Below, piece after piece: positions 25,731 through 34,839 of a DNA stretch of 64,000 nt (the stretch's first letter is position 1; every line of letters starts with the position of its first letter). This DNA comes from Agromyces protaetiae. Lineage in GTDB: Bacteria > Actinomycetota > Actinomycetes > Actinomycetales > Microbacteriaceae. The DNA lies in assembly GCF_004135405.1 (NCBI RefSeq), contig NZ_CP035491.1, positions 1,240,001 to 1,304,000 on the forward strand, in the 5' to 3' direction. Both the position numbers and the translations under genes were made by a program. The notes under the pieces were generated by a model that did not search any database, was not told where the DNA came from, and was given only the letters and a program-made list of their open reading frames with translations.

Positions 25731-26599
25731 CTACGCCGAGACGAGCTCGGCGTCGATCGCGGGGGCGCCCTTGGGCAGGCGCCAGTACCCGCAGAAGCTC
25801 ACGGCGGTCTTCGCGAGACCGTGCGTCGTCACGAGCAGGCGACGGACGCCCGTCGCGAGGGCCGCCTCGCCTGCGGCGTAGCCGTGCCAGCGCGCGGGGT
25901 CGTCGATCGACGCGGCGGCAGAGACGGCCTCGCGATAGGCGAGGGAGCCGTGGCGCACGCCGTGGGGGCGGGGATCCACCGCACCTCGACGCCGTCGGGC
26001 CGGGCGAAGTCTTGCGCGTCCGAGGCATCCGGGATCTCGATGATCGCAACGCCCTGCGCGTCCGCCGGAAGGGAGCCGCAGACGCCCGCGATCGCGGGGA
26101 GCGCGGTCTCGTCGCCGACGAGCAGGAAGCGGTCGGCGGTAGGGGCCGGGTCGAACCCGATGCCCTCATCGAGGATGCCGACGCGCTCGCCGGGGCGGCA
26201 CGTCGTCGACCAGTGCGCCGCAACGCCCTCGAGTCGCCCGTCGGCGTTCTCGTGCAGCACGAAGTCGATGTCGATCTCGGCGCCGCCGTGCTCGCCCGCG
26301 GGGCGGAGCGCGCGGATCGTGTAGTTGCGCATCGTCGGACGCACGGCCTTCGGCGTGGTCAGCAGCTGCGCGTAGCCGCTCAGTCCGTCGCGGTCGGGCA
26401 GGCGCAGCTCGGGCGCCTCGGCGGGCGGCAGGAAGAGCCGGAACCACTGGTCGAACCCGCGCACGGCGAGGTCGGCGATCTCGCCGCCGCCGACGGTCAC
26501 GCGCTGGAACGACGGGCTCACGCGCACGCTGCCGAGCACCTCGGCCTCGATGGGGCGCGTGCGCTCGGGTTTGACCTGGGGGCTGTTGTGCTTCGACAT
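25731..26599 (-). pseudogene. Siderophore-interacting FAD-binding protein, frameshifted (possible sequencing indel)
   Basis: NAD(P)H:flavin-dependent ferric-siderophore reductase of the SIP/ViuB family. Frame one (from ATG 26599) gives RNYTIR (91-96), the FAD-binding motif, and runs to VRWIP. The C-terminal half, with HGSLAYREAV, ARWHGYAAGEAALATGVRRLL and the family-typical C-terminus KTAVSFCGYWRLPKG, is in the -1 frame and ends at 25731. Restoring one C to the CCCC run (plus-strand G run at 25970-25973) would rejoin the frames into about 289 residues. Both halves keep family conservation. The protein would release iron from ferric siderophores in the cytoplasm. Confidence 0.85.
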
Positions 26600-26627
26600 G
26601 TGCGCTCAGACTGCTTTCGGGAGGGGA

Positions 26628-27233
26628 TCAGGCGGCGGGAGTCGCGGGAGCGGAGGGAGCGGAGGATGACTCGGCCGCGGCGTCGGGCCGGCGGATGCCG
26701 CGCAGCACGCCCGTCTTCGCGAGGCGCCGGGCGATCAGCAGGCCGAGCCACGTGAAGACGAGCTGCGTGACGAGGAGCACACCGGGGATCGCGATCTGCA
26801 TGAGCGGCGCGAGCGTGAAGATGTTCCAGTAGAAGCCCCAGAACACCGAGTAGAACGCGACGACGACGAGGGTCGCGACGTAGTGCAGCCACGTCGGCCA
26901 CACGCGATAGCGGGCGATGGCGAAGGGGATCTCGAGGAAGATGCCGATGAGCAGGTACGACACGACGCTGCCGAGGCCGCCGGGGACGAACGCGGCCTGC
27001 GCGAGGCCCGCGATGCCGAGCGCGAGGATCGCGGCGCCGCCGCGCCGGGTCGCGGCCTGCGCGACGACGCCCGGCAGCAGATAGATGCCGGTGCCGAGCC
27101 CCGCGAGCGCAGGGATCGACGCCGAGAGGAAGTTGAAGAAGTAGGCGTTGCCGATGTTGAGCAGCCCGCCGGCGACGCCGATCGCGGCGACCGCGAGCAG
27201 GAACCGGGTGCTGTAGCGAGAGCCCGTGGTCAC
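26628..27233 (-). CDS. ECF transporter S component (first copy)
   Basis: A 201-residue membrane protein, about six hydrophobic segments, with GVAGGLLNIGNAYF near the N-terminus and IFLEIPFAIARYRVW in the middle, and an Ala/Ser/Pro-rich soluble C-terminus. It is paralogous to the copy at 25087. The GTG start overlaps the ecfT stop (GTGA), fixing the start. S components bind the substrate and topple in the membrane against the EcfT-EcfA module. The family resembles YkoE, whose relatives handle thiamin precursors, so vitamin transport is the main alternative to iron. Confidence 0.82.
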   Translation of the reverse strand: MTTGSRYSTRFLLAVAAIGVAGGLLNIGNAYFFNFLSASIPALAGLGTGIYLLPGVVAQAATRRGGAAILALGIAGLAQAAFVPGGLGSVVSYLLIGIFLEIPFAIARYRVWPTWLHYVATLVVVAFYSVFWGFYWNIFTLAPLMQIAIPGVLLVTQLVFTWLGLLIARRLAKTGVLRGIRRPDAAAESSSAPSAPATPAA

Positions 27234-28156
27234 AGGCCGACCTCCGTTCGATCGGGGGTGAGTCCGCCGATGCCCGACGTGAGGCCCCACCAGTAGACGG
27301 CGGCGGCAGCCGCCCAGAAGAGGATGACGAAGACGGTGTCGCGCGCCCGCCAGCGGCTGATCGTGCGTTCGGTGCGCGTCGCGTGGGCGCCGAAGGCGCG
27401 GGCATCCATCGCGAGGGCGACGCGTTCGGCGTGCCGGATCGCGCTCGCGAGCAGCGGGATCGCGAGCCCCACCGTGCGGCGCACCCACGCGATCGGCCCG
27501 CGGCCGCGGTCGGTGCCGCGCACGCGGTGGGCGGCGCGGATCACTTCGAGCTCGTGCCCGAAGCGCGGCACGAACCGCAGCGCCGCGAGCGCCGTGTAGC
27601 CGATGCGGTACGGCACGCGCAGGTTCTGCACGAGCGCGCGCACGAGCTCGGGGCCCGTCGTCGTGAGGCCCGACACAAGGCTCAGGAGCAGCAGCGCCGC
27701 GATGCGCAGGCTCGTCGCGAGGCCTACGAGGTAGGCCGCGAGCGAGAAGCGCCAGTCGCCGACCTCGAGCAGGGTGACGGATGCCGCGGCGGATGTCTCG
27801 TCGACGCGCGCCGGGTCGACCCAGATGCCGAAGCTCACGCCCAGCAGCGCGACGATGACGGGCGTGCCGAGGAGCAGGAGGGCGGCCGCCTTCGGGCCGA
27901 GCCGTGCGCCCGCGAGGATGAGCGCGAGGCATCCGATGATGATGACCGTCGGGATCGCGACGCCGCGCGTGAAGATGAGCGCGACCATGACGGGCAGCGG
28001 CCCCGCGAGCTTCGCGAGCGGGTTGAGGTGGTGCAAGAAGCGATGCGCCGGCACGTGCTGCTCGGCGAACGGGTCGACGGTCGCGGATGCCTCGGGGCCG
28101 GTCTCGTTCGTCGAGCGCGCCCTGCTCGCTGAGCGTGTCGAAGCGGCGGCGCTCAC
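27230..28156 (-). CDS. ecfT: ECF transporter transmembrane subunit EcfT
   Basis: A 308-residue membrane subunit: hydrophobic segments at about 55-110 and 150-170 and a final helix near 285, with the coupling region that contains the Ala-Arg-Gly-like signature written here as DARAFGAHATRTE and AAHRVRGTDRG. EcfT links the S component to the ATPases. GTG start overlaps the ecfA stop. The first 45 residues are hydrophilic and include a 19-bp dispersed repeat, so a start further in is conceivable. Confidence 0.88.
   Translation of the reverse strand: MSAAASTRSASRARSTNETGPEASATVDPFAEQHVPAHRFLHHLNPLAKLAGPLPVMVALIFTRGVAIPTVIIIGCLALILAGARLGPKAAALLLLGTPVIVALLGVSFGIWVDPARVDETSAAASVTLLEVGDWRFSLAAYLVGLATSLRIAALLLLSLVSGLTTTGPELVRALVQNLRVPYRIGYTALAALRFVPRFGHELEVIRAAHRVRGTDRGRGPIAWVRRTVGLAIPLLASAIRHAERVALAMDARAFGAHATRTERTISRWRARDTVFVILFWAAAAAVYWWGLTSGIGGLTPDRTEVGL
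28127..28145. repeat. Dispersed small inverted repeat, CGCTGAGCGTGTCGAAGCG
   Basis: Nineteen bases resembling the short TGAGC-N-TGTCGAAG palindromic repeat scattered through many actinobacterial genomes. Here it lies in the N-terminal coding region of ecfT, where it encodes residues Ala-Ser-Thr-Arg-Ser-Ala of a non-conserved tail. A degenerate relative lies in the marR gene near 54623. Confidence 0.5.
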
Positions 28157-29916
28157 GAGCGTCCGCCCTGGGTTGCGGGCAGTTGCGACATCCGCGTGAC
28201 TCCATGCCACTCGGGGTGCCGTTCGAGGCCGCGCGTCGCCCGTGCGAGCGGCGGGTGCCGGAGCCCGGCCTGTTCGATGAGCGGCCCCGCGAGCACTTCG
28301 GCGGTCGGCCTGACGCCGAGGATGCGGCCGCCCGCCATGACCGCCGTGCGGGTCGCGTAGTCGGCGACGAGCTGGAGATCGTGGGTCACGACGAGCACCG
28401 TCGTGCCCTCGCGGTTGAGCCCAGAGAGCATGTCGAGGAGTTCGTTCGCGCGCTCGCGGTCTTGGCCGAACGTCGGCTCGTCCAGCGCGAGCACGGGAGC
28501 GCCCGCGACGAGCGCCGTGCCGACCGAGAGTCGGCGCTTCTGCCCGCCCGACAGAAGGAACGGGTGCTGGTCGCGGAGATCCCACAGTCCGAAGCGGCGG
28601 AGCATCCGCTCGATCGGTTCGGCCCGCTCGGCCTCGTCGACGCCCTGGAGCTTGAGCCCGAGATCGAGCTCTTCGGCCGCCGTCGCCGCGACGAACTGGT
28701 GCTCGGGGTTCTGGAACACGAACCCGATGCGGCGGCTGCGCTCGCGCGCGTCGGCGCGCGTGGGGTCGAGCCCGAGCACGTCGATCGTGCCGCGCGGCGC
28801 CGGGATGACCCCGGCGATCGCCTGCAGCAGGCTCGTCTTGCCCGCGCCGTTCGTGCCGACGATCGCGAGGAACTCGCCTGCGGCGACGTCGAGATCGACG
28901 TCGTGCACGACGGTCGGGCCGCGCTTGCCGCCGCGCTGCACCGAGAGGCCGCGCACGCGGATCGCCGGCGAGGCATCCGAAGCGCTCTGCACGGAAGCCT
29001 GCGTGACGGGCGCCGGAAGCTTCGCTTGCGCGTCGAGCGCAGCGCCGAGCTCGGCGGGCGTGAGGGGCAGGGGATCGAGCACGACACCCGCGTCGCGCAG
29101 CCGCAGCGCGGCGAGCGTCGACACGGGCAGCCACACGCCGAGCTCGAGCAGCTCGTCGGTGCGTTCGCGGAGCACCTCGCGCACGGGGCCGTCGATCACG
29201 AGCCTGCCCGTCGCGTCGAGCACGACGACCCGGTCGACGAGGTCGACGGCGGCGTCGAGGTTGTGCTCGACGAGGACGATCGCGTGGTCACGGTCGCTCG
29301 CGAGCTCGCGGAGCACGGCGTACACCTCGTCGATGCCGGCGGGGTCGAGGTTCGCGGTCGGCTCGTCGAGCACGAGCACGGGGGAGCCCATGGCGAGCGC
29401 GCACGCGATCGCGAGGCGCTGACGCCCGCCCCCCGAGAGGCGATCGGGGTTCTCGCTGCGGCGATCCCACAGGCCGACGAGCTTCAACGCGCGCTCCGCG
29501 CGGGCGAGCACCTCGTCGACGGGCACGAGCCCGTTCTCGGGGCCGAACGCGACCTCGTCGAGGAGGGTGCCCGTGACGACCTGCGCGTCGGGGTCTTGGA
29601 ACACCATCGCGACGTGCTCGCTGAGCGCGCCGACCGAGTGGTGGCGGCTGTCGAGACCCGCCACCCGCACGGTGCCGCCGAGCTCGGCGGGCACCGCGTG
29701 CGGGATGAGCCCGTCGAGCGCGAGCGCGAGGGTCGACTTGCCGCACCCCGACGGACCCAGGACGAGCACGACCTCGCCCGGGCGGATGTCGAGCGTGACG
29801 CCGTCGGGCGTCGGCACTGCGGCGCCGTCGTGGCGGATGCGCACGTCGACGAGCTCGAGCAGCGGGCTCGTCGAGGCGCGCGCGGCGGGCTCGGCGGCGA
29901 GCTGAGGACTGGACAT
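28153..29916 (-). CDS. ECF transporter double ATPase (EcfA1-EcfA2 fusion)
   Basis: A 587-residue fusion of two ABC ATPases. The first has Walker A GPSGCGKS (54-61), signature LSGGGRQR (160-167) and LVLDEPTANLD; the second has GTNGAGKT (354-361), LSGGQKRR and VLALDEPTFGQD. Group I ECF systems such as YkoD share this fused layout. It powers the S/T module. ATG at 29916 begins the operon ecfA-ecfT-ecfS-sip-ecfS, and a DtxR/IdeR-like iron box lies 54 nt upstream, so repression by iron is likely. Confidence 0.92.
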   Translation of the reverse strand: MSSPQLAAEPAARASTSPLLELVDVRIRHDGAAVPTPDGVTLDIRPGEVVLVLGPSGCGKSTLALALDGLIPHAVPAELGGTVRVAGLDSRHHSVGALSEHVAMVFQDPDAQVVTGTLLDEVAFGPENGLVPVDEVLARAERALKLVGLWDRRSENPDRLSGGGRQRLAIACALAMGSPVLVLDEPTANLDPAGIDEVYAVLRELASDRDHAIVLVEHNLDAAVDLVDRVVVLDATGRLVIDGPVREVLRERTDELLELGVWLPVSTLAALRLRDAGVVLDPLPLTPAELGAALDAQAKLPAPVTQASVQSASDASPAIRVRGLSVQRGGKRGPTVVHDVDLDVAAGEFLAIVGTNGAGKTSLLQAIAGVIPAPRGTIDVLGLDPTRADARERSRRIGFVFQNPEHQFVAATAAEELDLGLKLQGVDEAERAEPIERMLRRFGLWDLRDQHPFLLSGGQKRRLSVGTALVAGAPVLALDEPTFGQDRERANELLDMLSGLNREGTTVLVVTHDLQLVADYATRTAVMAGGRILGVRPTAEVLAGPLIEQAGLRHPPLARATRGLERHPEWHGVTRMSQLPATQGGRS

Positions 29917-29969
29917 GCGGGTGATCCCTCGACGGGCGAGAACGCGGGCAGGTGCTTGCCTCGAAAGGC

Positions 29970-29988
29970 TTAGGAAAGCCTAACCTGT
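29970..29988. promoter_or_regulatory. DtxR/IdeR-type iron box
   Basis: TTAGGAAAGCCTAACCTGT matches the iron-box consensus TTAGGTTAGGCTAACCTAA at 14 of 19 positions and keeps the TTAGG...CCTAA symmetry. It lies 54 nt before the ecfA start and 116 nt before the plus-strand hexapeptide gene. It stands out as AT-rich in a GC-rich region. Confidence 0.65.
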
Positions 29989-30103
29989 GCACGTTCGGGT
30001 CGGATACGACGCAGCCGTTCGATGCAAGGGAATGCGAACGCCTCCCGCGGTGTTTTACCGATGTTCGGGCGGAAATGTACCCGCCCCTGAGGGAGGCACG
30101 ACA

Positions 30104-30520
30104 GTGGGCATCCACTACGTCGAGTTCGAGGACGACTCGGGCGTGCTGCGGCGCTACCGCAAGCACCCGAACGGCCGAGGGCTCGTCGCCACGACGGCGA
30201 AGGTCGACGCGACCGCGTTCGTCCACCCGACGGCATACGTCGACCCGGGCGCGCAGGTGCTGCGCAACGCCGAGATCGGTCCCGGGGCCTGGATCGACCG
30301 CGACGCGATCGTCGCCGAGCGCGCCGTGATCGGCGTCAACGCGCACGTCGGCCGAGGAGCGATCATCGGCCGCAACGCCCTGCTCGGCCCGTTCGCCGAG
30401 ATCGGCGTCGGAGCGCGCGTGCAGAACGGCGCTCGCGTTCCGCGCGAGACGACGCTCGCCGACGGCGACGAGTATCGCGCGTCGAACGACGACCTGCGAC
30501 GGCTCGGCCTCGCGGCCTGA
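30104..30520 (+). CDS. Hexapeptide-repeat (left-handed beta-helix) protein
   Basis: A 138-residue protein made mostly of hexapeptide turns (VDATAFVHPTAYVDPGAQVLRNAEIGPGAWI in parts, then AVIGVNAHVGRGAIIGRNALLG). Too short for a full LpxA-type acyltransferase and without a recognisable catalytic His pair. GTG start at 30104 with GGGAGG 8 nt upstream was preferred over an upstream ATG at 29987 that would lie in the iron-box promoter. The N-terminal IHYVEFEDDSGVLRRYR is a separate small segment. Function unknown; possibly a binding or scaffold protein. Confidence 0.7.
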   Translation: MGIHYVEFEDDSGVLRRYRKHPNGRGLVATTAKVDATAFVHPTAYVDPGAQVLRNAEIGPGAWIDRDAIVAERAVIGVNAHVGRGAIIGRNALLGPFAEIGVGARVQNGARVPRETTLADGDEYRASNDDLRRLGLAA

Positions 30521-30532
30521 GCCGAAAGCAAC

Positions 30533-30566
30533 CGGATGCCTCGGGGCTCGCGCCCCGGGGCATCCG
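30533..30566. terminator. Hairpin containing the GGATGCCTCG motif
   Basis: CGGATGCCTCGGGGC and GCCCCGGGGCATCCG pair with one G-U-type position around a short loop, 13 nt after the hexapeptide gene stop and 26 nt before the convergent luciferase-like gene stop. Probably a two-way terminator built from two copies of the genome's repeated 10-mer. Confidence 0.6.
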
Positions 30567-30591
30567 TCATGTCTGCGGTCGAAGACCGCGC

Positions 30592-31632
30592 TCAGCCCGC
30601 GAGCAGTTCGAGCGTCTGCACGCGCCCGGGTGAGGCAGCCGCCGCTTCATGCGCGAACGAACCCGCGATGGGCGCGACCATGACCTCGTCGACGCCGTGT
30701 CGTGCCGCGAACGCGGCGAGCGACGCGCGAGCCGACGCCGCGTCGCCGATGACCCAGCGCTTGCGCATCGTGTCGATGAGCTCGGCGGCGTTCGAGTCGT
30801 AGGGAGCGGCCTGCGCCTCTTCGACGGTCTCGAGCGGACGCATCGGCAGACCCAAGCGCAAGCGCGCCATCGACCGCAACTGGGGGAGCGCACGCTCCGC
30901 GGCCTCGTCGGCGGTCGGCGCGACGACGGCGTTGATCGTCAGGAAGGTCTGCGGATCCGGGTGCGCGTCGCTCGGCTGATACTCGGTGCGGTAGAGGTCG
31001 AGCGCGCGCTCGAGACCCTCGCCCGAGAAGTGGTTCGCGAAGACATACGGCAACCCGAGCTGCGCTGCGAGCTTCGCCGAGTAGTCGCTCGACCCCAACA
31101 GCCACACGGTCGGCACCTCGGTCGCGGCGGGCGTCGCCGTGATGGGGTACTCGCGCCCGCTCGTGAGACGCAGCGTCGCGCCGTCGGGCGAGAGCAGGCT
31201 CAGGATGTCGGCGATGTGGTCGGGGAACCGGTCGACGTCAGCCGTCGGCCCCGAGATGCGCAGGAGCTGCGTGATGACGGGGTCGCTGCCGGGCGCGCGG
31301 CCGATGCCGAGGTCGATGCGTCCGGGTGCGAGCGCCTCGAGCGCCGCGAACTGCTCGGCGACGACGAGCGGCGCGTGGTTCGGCAGCATGACGCCGCCTG
31401 ACCCGACGCGGATGCGCTCAGTCTTCGCCGCGGCGGCCGCGATGAGCACCGGTGGAGTCGTGGAAGCCACGGCCGGCATGTTGTGGTGCTCGGCGAACCA
31501 GTAGCGCTCGTAACCGAGCCGGTCGGCGGTCTGCGCGAGCGCGACCGACGCGGCCATCGCCTGCACCGAGGACTGCCCGCTCCGGACGGGGATGAGGTCG
31601 AGCACGGATAGGCGGGGCAAAGAAGCAGACAT
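30592..31632 (-). CDS. LLM-class flavin-dependent oxidoreductase (MsnO8-like)
   Basis: A 346-residue luciferase-like protein: LSVLDLIPVRSGQSS at the N-terminus, LGYERYWFAEHHNMPAVAST, GSGGVMLPNHAPLVVAEQFAALEAL and GRIDLGIGRAPGSD are the standard blocks of the alkanal monooxygenase-like group. Needs reduced flavin; the substrate is unknown. ATG at 31632 puts the first strand at the usual place. Divergent from the FAD-linked oxidase gene across 191 nt. Confidence 0.86.
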   Translation of the reverse strand: MSASLPRLSVLDLIPVRSGQSSVQAMAASVALAQTADRLGYERYWFAEHHNMPAVASTTPPVLIAAAAAKTERIRVGSGGVMLPNHAPLVVAEQFAALEALAPGRIDLGIGRAPGSDPVITQLLRISGPTADVDRFPDHIADILSLLSPDGATLRLTSGREYPITATPAATEVPTVWLLGSSDYSAKLAAQLGLPYVFANHFSGEGLERALDLYRTEYQPSDAHPDPQTFLTINAVVAPTADEAAERALPQLRSMARLRLGLPMRPLETVEEAQAAPYDSNAAELIDTMRKRWVIGDAASARASLAAFAARHGVDEVMVAPIAGSFAHEAAAASPGRVQTLELLAG

Positions 31633-31823
31633 CGTCAAGGGCAACGGATGTCCCCTCCGAGGTATTCCGGGATAGCCCTGAGACATCCGGCGGGAACTCA
31701 CTGATCTGCGGGGCGCACGCTCGGCCTGGAATAGACCCTGTTGCTCGAGCCGCCGGACCATCCGCGGCCTCCGGACTGCAGAAGCATTCGGGACGGCGAC
31801 GTACCTCGGAAAGGAACCACCCC

Positions 31824-33347
31824 GTGAACACCCCTGCGCCCATCGCGACCGACACGATCGCGGATGCCTCCCCCGACGCCACTTCCGTCGCCCCCGTCGC
31901 GCCGCACGCACCGTACGCGCCCGAAACCCCGACGCCGACGACACTGAGCCTCCGCGAGACCCTCGCGCTCCTCGCGTCGAAGCTCGACGGCCGCCTCGCC
32001 GTCCCCGGCGACCCGGGCTACGACGCCGACCGCACCGCCTGGAACCTCGCCGTCGACCAGCGGCCCGTCGCCGTCGTCACGGCGGCGTCGGCCGACGACC
32101 TCGTCAACACCGTCCGGATCGCCCGCTCCGCGGGCCTCGCGGTCGCAGCCCAGGCCACCGGTCACAACGCCGGCCCGCTCACCGACCGGGGCCTCCTCTC
32201 CGACGCGATCCTCGTCCGCACGAGCGAGATGCGGGCGGTCACGGTCGACGCCGACGAGCGCGTCGCGCGCGTCGAGCCGGGCGCACAGTGGGGCGACGTC
32301 GTCGCCGCGGTCTCGCAGTACGGGCTCACGGCACTCTCGGGCTCCTCGCACGACGTCGGCGTCGCCGGCTACACCCTCGGCGGCGGCCTCTCGTGGCTCG
32401 CCCGCGCGTACGGCATCGCCGCGAACCACGTCACCGCGATCGAGATCGTGACCGCCGACGGGCGGCTCCGCCGCATCGACGCCGACCGCGACGCCGACCT
32501 GTTCTGGGCCGTGCGAGGCGGCGGCGGAGACTTCGGCGTCGTCGCGGCGTTCGAGTTCCGCCTGTACGAAATCCCGCAGATCGTCGCGGGCACACTGTTC
32601 TTCCCGTTCGAGCGGGCAGAAGAGGTGCTCCAGGCGTGGCGCGAATGGACGACGACCGTGCCCGACTCGGTCACGAGCGTCGGTCGTCTGCTGCAGTTCC
32701 CGCCGCTGCCCGACCTGCCGGCGTTCCTCTCGGGCAAGTCGTACGTCGTCGTCGAGGCTGCGATCCTCGAGTCGCCCGCGCGTGCCGACGAACTGCTCGC
32801 GCCGCTCCGCGCCCTCGGGCCTACGATCGACTCGGTGCACCCGCAGGCGACGAGCGAGCTCCTCCAGCTCCACATGGACCCGCCGGCACCCGTGCCGGGC
32901 TACGGAGACGGGCTCATGCTCATCGAGCTCTCCGCCGACACGGTGAGCGCGTTCGTGCGCGCGGCCGGGCCGGGCTCGGGCTCGACGCTGCTCTCGGCCG
33001 AGATCCGGCACCTCGGCGGTGCGGTGAAGCCGGATGCCGCCAGGGCCAATGCCGATCGTCTCGGGCTCCCGCAGCCGGGCGTCACGGCGGGCTTCGAGGC
33101 CGAGTACCTCGTCTTCGGCGTCGGCATCCCGACGCCCGGCGAGATCGGCGCCCTCGCCGCATCGGTCGACCGGCTCGTCACCGCGCTCGACCCGTGGCGC
33201 GCCGACCTCGAGTACCTGAACTTCGCCGAGCGCGTGCGCGACCCCGAGGCGTTCTTCGGGGAGCGTCTCGCGAAGCTCCGCCAGGTCAAGCGGGCGTACG
33301 ACCCCACCCGGGTCATCCGCTCGAACCACCCGGTCGACGGGATCTGA
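31824..33347 (+). CDS. FAD-linked oxidoreductase, BBE family
   Basis: A 507-residue PCMH-type flavoprotein. The N-terminal half has NTVRIARSAGLAVAAQATGHNAGPL, where the His is the usual attachment point for covalent FAD, and YTLGGGLSWLARAYGIAANHV. The C-terminus has the berberine-bridge-enzyme domain (YLNFAERV and YDPTRVIRSNHPV). Relatives oxidise alcohols, amines or sugars with O2. A disordered Ala/Pro/Thr-rich stretch of about 35 residues opens the protein, with no signal peptide. GTG start with AAGGAA 7 nt upstream. Confidence 0.87.
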   Translation: MNTPAPIATDTIADASPDATSVAPVAPHAPYAPETPTPTTLSLRETLALLASKLDGRLAVPGDPGYDADRTAWNLAVDQRPVAVVTAASADDLVNTVRIARSAGLAVAAQATGHNAGPLTDRGLLSDAILVRTSEMRAVTVDADERVARVEPGAQWGDVVAAVSQYGLTALSGSSHDVGVAGYTLGGGLSWLARAYGIAANHVTAIEIVTADGRLRRIDADRDADLFWAVRGGGGDFGVVAAFEFRLYEIPQIVAGTLFFPFERAEEVLQAWREWTTTVPDSVTSVGRLLQFPPLPDLPAFLSGKSYVVVEAAILESPARADELLAPLRALGPTIDSVHPQATSELLQLHMDPPAPVPGYGDGLMLIELSADTVSAFVRAAGPGSGSTLLSAEIRHLGGAVKPDAARANADRLGLPQPGVTAGFEAEYLVFGVGIPTPGEIGALAASVDRLVTALDPWRADLEYLNFAERVRDPEAFFGERLAKLRQVKRAYDPTRVIRSNHPVDGI

Positions 33348-33484
33348 GACGCGCGAGGCATCCGGAATCGTCACGCACGAGACATCCGGATGCCTCGCCC
33401 TCAGGGTTCTTCGGGGTTCTCCCCCAGTGACCTCGTCGGCCGTCGGGAGTATCGTGGCGAGTCCTGGTCAGGTGGGAGGGGCCT

Positions 33485-34825
33485 ATGAGCCGGCTCGGCG
33501 ACGAACTCGCGACCCTCGGCGGCGCGCGCCCCGACATCCTCGAACTCGCGCCCGCGCAGCGCCCGCGCTACCTCGCCATGGGCCTCGTGCTCATCGCGAC
33601 CGCGGCCGTCTCGGCGGCCTCCGCGTCGTTCGCCCTCGCGATCGCGCTCACCGCGCCGCTCTGGGTCGCGATCACGGTGGGCGTCCTGTGGGGGCTCGTG
33701 ATCCTCGCGATCGACCGCATGCTCGTCGTCGGCATGCCGCGGCAGCCGCGCGCCTGGGCGAACATCCTCCTCGCGCTGCCGCGCATCGCGCTCGCCCTCG
33801 TCATCGGGGTCGTCGTCGCGACGCCGCTCACCCTGCAGGTCTTCGACCGCGAGATCACGGCCGAGACCGAGGTCATGACGCTCGAGGCCAAGCAGGCGTT
33901 CGAGGAGGAACTGGCGAACGACGCCCGCTACGCCGACATCCCGGCGCTCGAGGCGAGCGTCGCCGCAGCGAAGGCGACGATCGCCGACGGCGGCCGCGAC
34001 GCCCTCGGCGCCGACCCCGACTACGTCGCCGCCCAAGCCGCGACGGCCGCCGCGCAGGCCGCGTACGACGAGGCCAACCGGGTCTGGCTGTCGGAGCTCG
34101 ACGGCACCGAGGGCACGGGCATCGTCGGCGACGGGCCCATCACGCAGTCGAAGAAGCTCGATCGCGACGGCAAGCTCGCCGCCCTCGACGCCGCGAAGGC
34201 GGCCGAGGCCGACGCGAAGGCTCAGGCCGAAGCGCGCATCGCCGCGGGAGCCACGACAGCTGTGACGCAGGCGCAGCAGCAGCTCGCGAAGGACCAGGCC
34301 GACCTCGACCGGCTCACCGCCGCTCGCGACCTCGAGTCCGCCCGGTACGACGCGGCGGCCGACCAGTCGACGGGCATGCTCGCCCGGCTCGACGCCCTCT
34401 CGCGCATCGGCGAGCGGAACCCCATGCTGGGCTTCGCCCACCTCATGATCGCGCTCCTCTTCGTGTGCGTCGAACTCATGCCCGTCCTCACGAAGACCCT
34501 GCAGAACCTCATGGCCCCCACCGCCTACGACGAGGTCGCGCGCGTCGTCGACGACGCGACCGTCGCGACCGAGCGCGAGCGCGCCGCCGAGCGGCTGCGC
34601 ACCGTCCGCGAAGAGGTCGCGCCCAGGGTGGACGTCGCCGAGTACCGCGCGGGGCTCCAGCGCGAGTCGGGCAAGCGCGTCGCCGAGGCGTTCGTCGCCG
34701 CGCAGGAGCAGGCCGAACTCGCGGCCGTCGACGAGTGGGGCGAGCAACGCGCACCGTTCATCGCGGCACGCGCCGTGCGCGCGTGGGAGCGCGACGTCGA
34801 GGGCGCACCGACGGAGGCTCGCTGA
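33485..34825 (+). CDS. DUF4407 membrane protein with long coiled coil
   Basis: A 446-residue protein: three hydrophobic segments at about 28-125, a long Ala/Glu/Lys-rich helical region from about 130 to 295 (coiled-coil composition, VMTLEAKQAFEEELANDARY, ADAKAQAEARIAAGATT), and another membrane segment near 320 (FAHLMIALLFVCVELMPVL). This matches DUF4407, of unknown function. TATCGT and GGTGGGAGG precede the ATG at 33485. Followed by the baeRF gene after 136 nt. Confidence 0.82.
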   Translation: MSRLGDELATLGGARPDILELAPAQRPRYLAMGLVLIATAAVSAASASFALAIALTAPLWVAITVGVLWGLVILAIDRMLVVGMPRQPRAWANILLALPRIALALVIGVVVATPLTLQVFDREITAETEVMTLEAKQAFEEELANDARYADIPALEASVAAAKATIADGGRDALGADPDYVAAQAATAAAQAAYDEANRVWLSELDGTEGTGIVGDGPITQSKKLDRDGKLAALDAAKAAEADAKAQAEARIAAGATTAVTQAQQQLAKDQADLDRLTAARDLESARYDAAADQSTGMLARLDALSRIGERNPMLGFAHLMIALLFVCVELMPVLTKTLQNLMAPTAYDEVARVVDDATVATERERAAERLRTVREEVAPRVDVAEYRAGLQRESGKRVAEAFVAAQEQAELAAVDEWGEQRAPFIAARAVRAWERDVEGAPTEAR

Positions 34826-34839
34826 GCGGCGGCGTGTCT

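Noticed and set aside
25731..26599. SIP gene decay as evidence of lost iron uptake
   Set aside because: Both halves keep family conservation, and the defect is a single base next to a C run; sequencing error is more likely.
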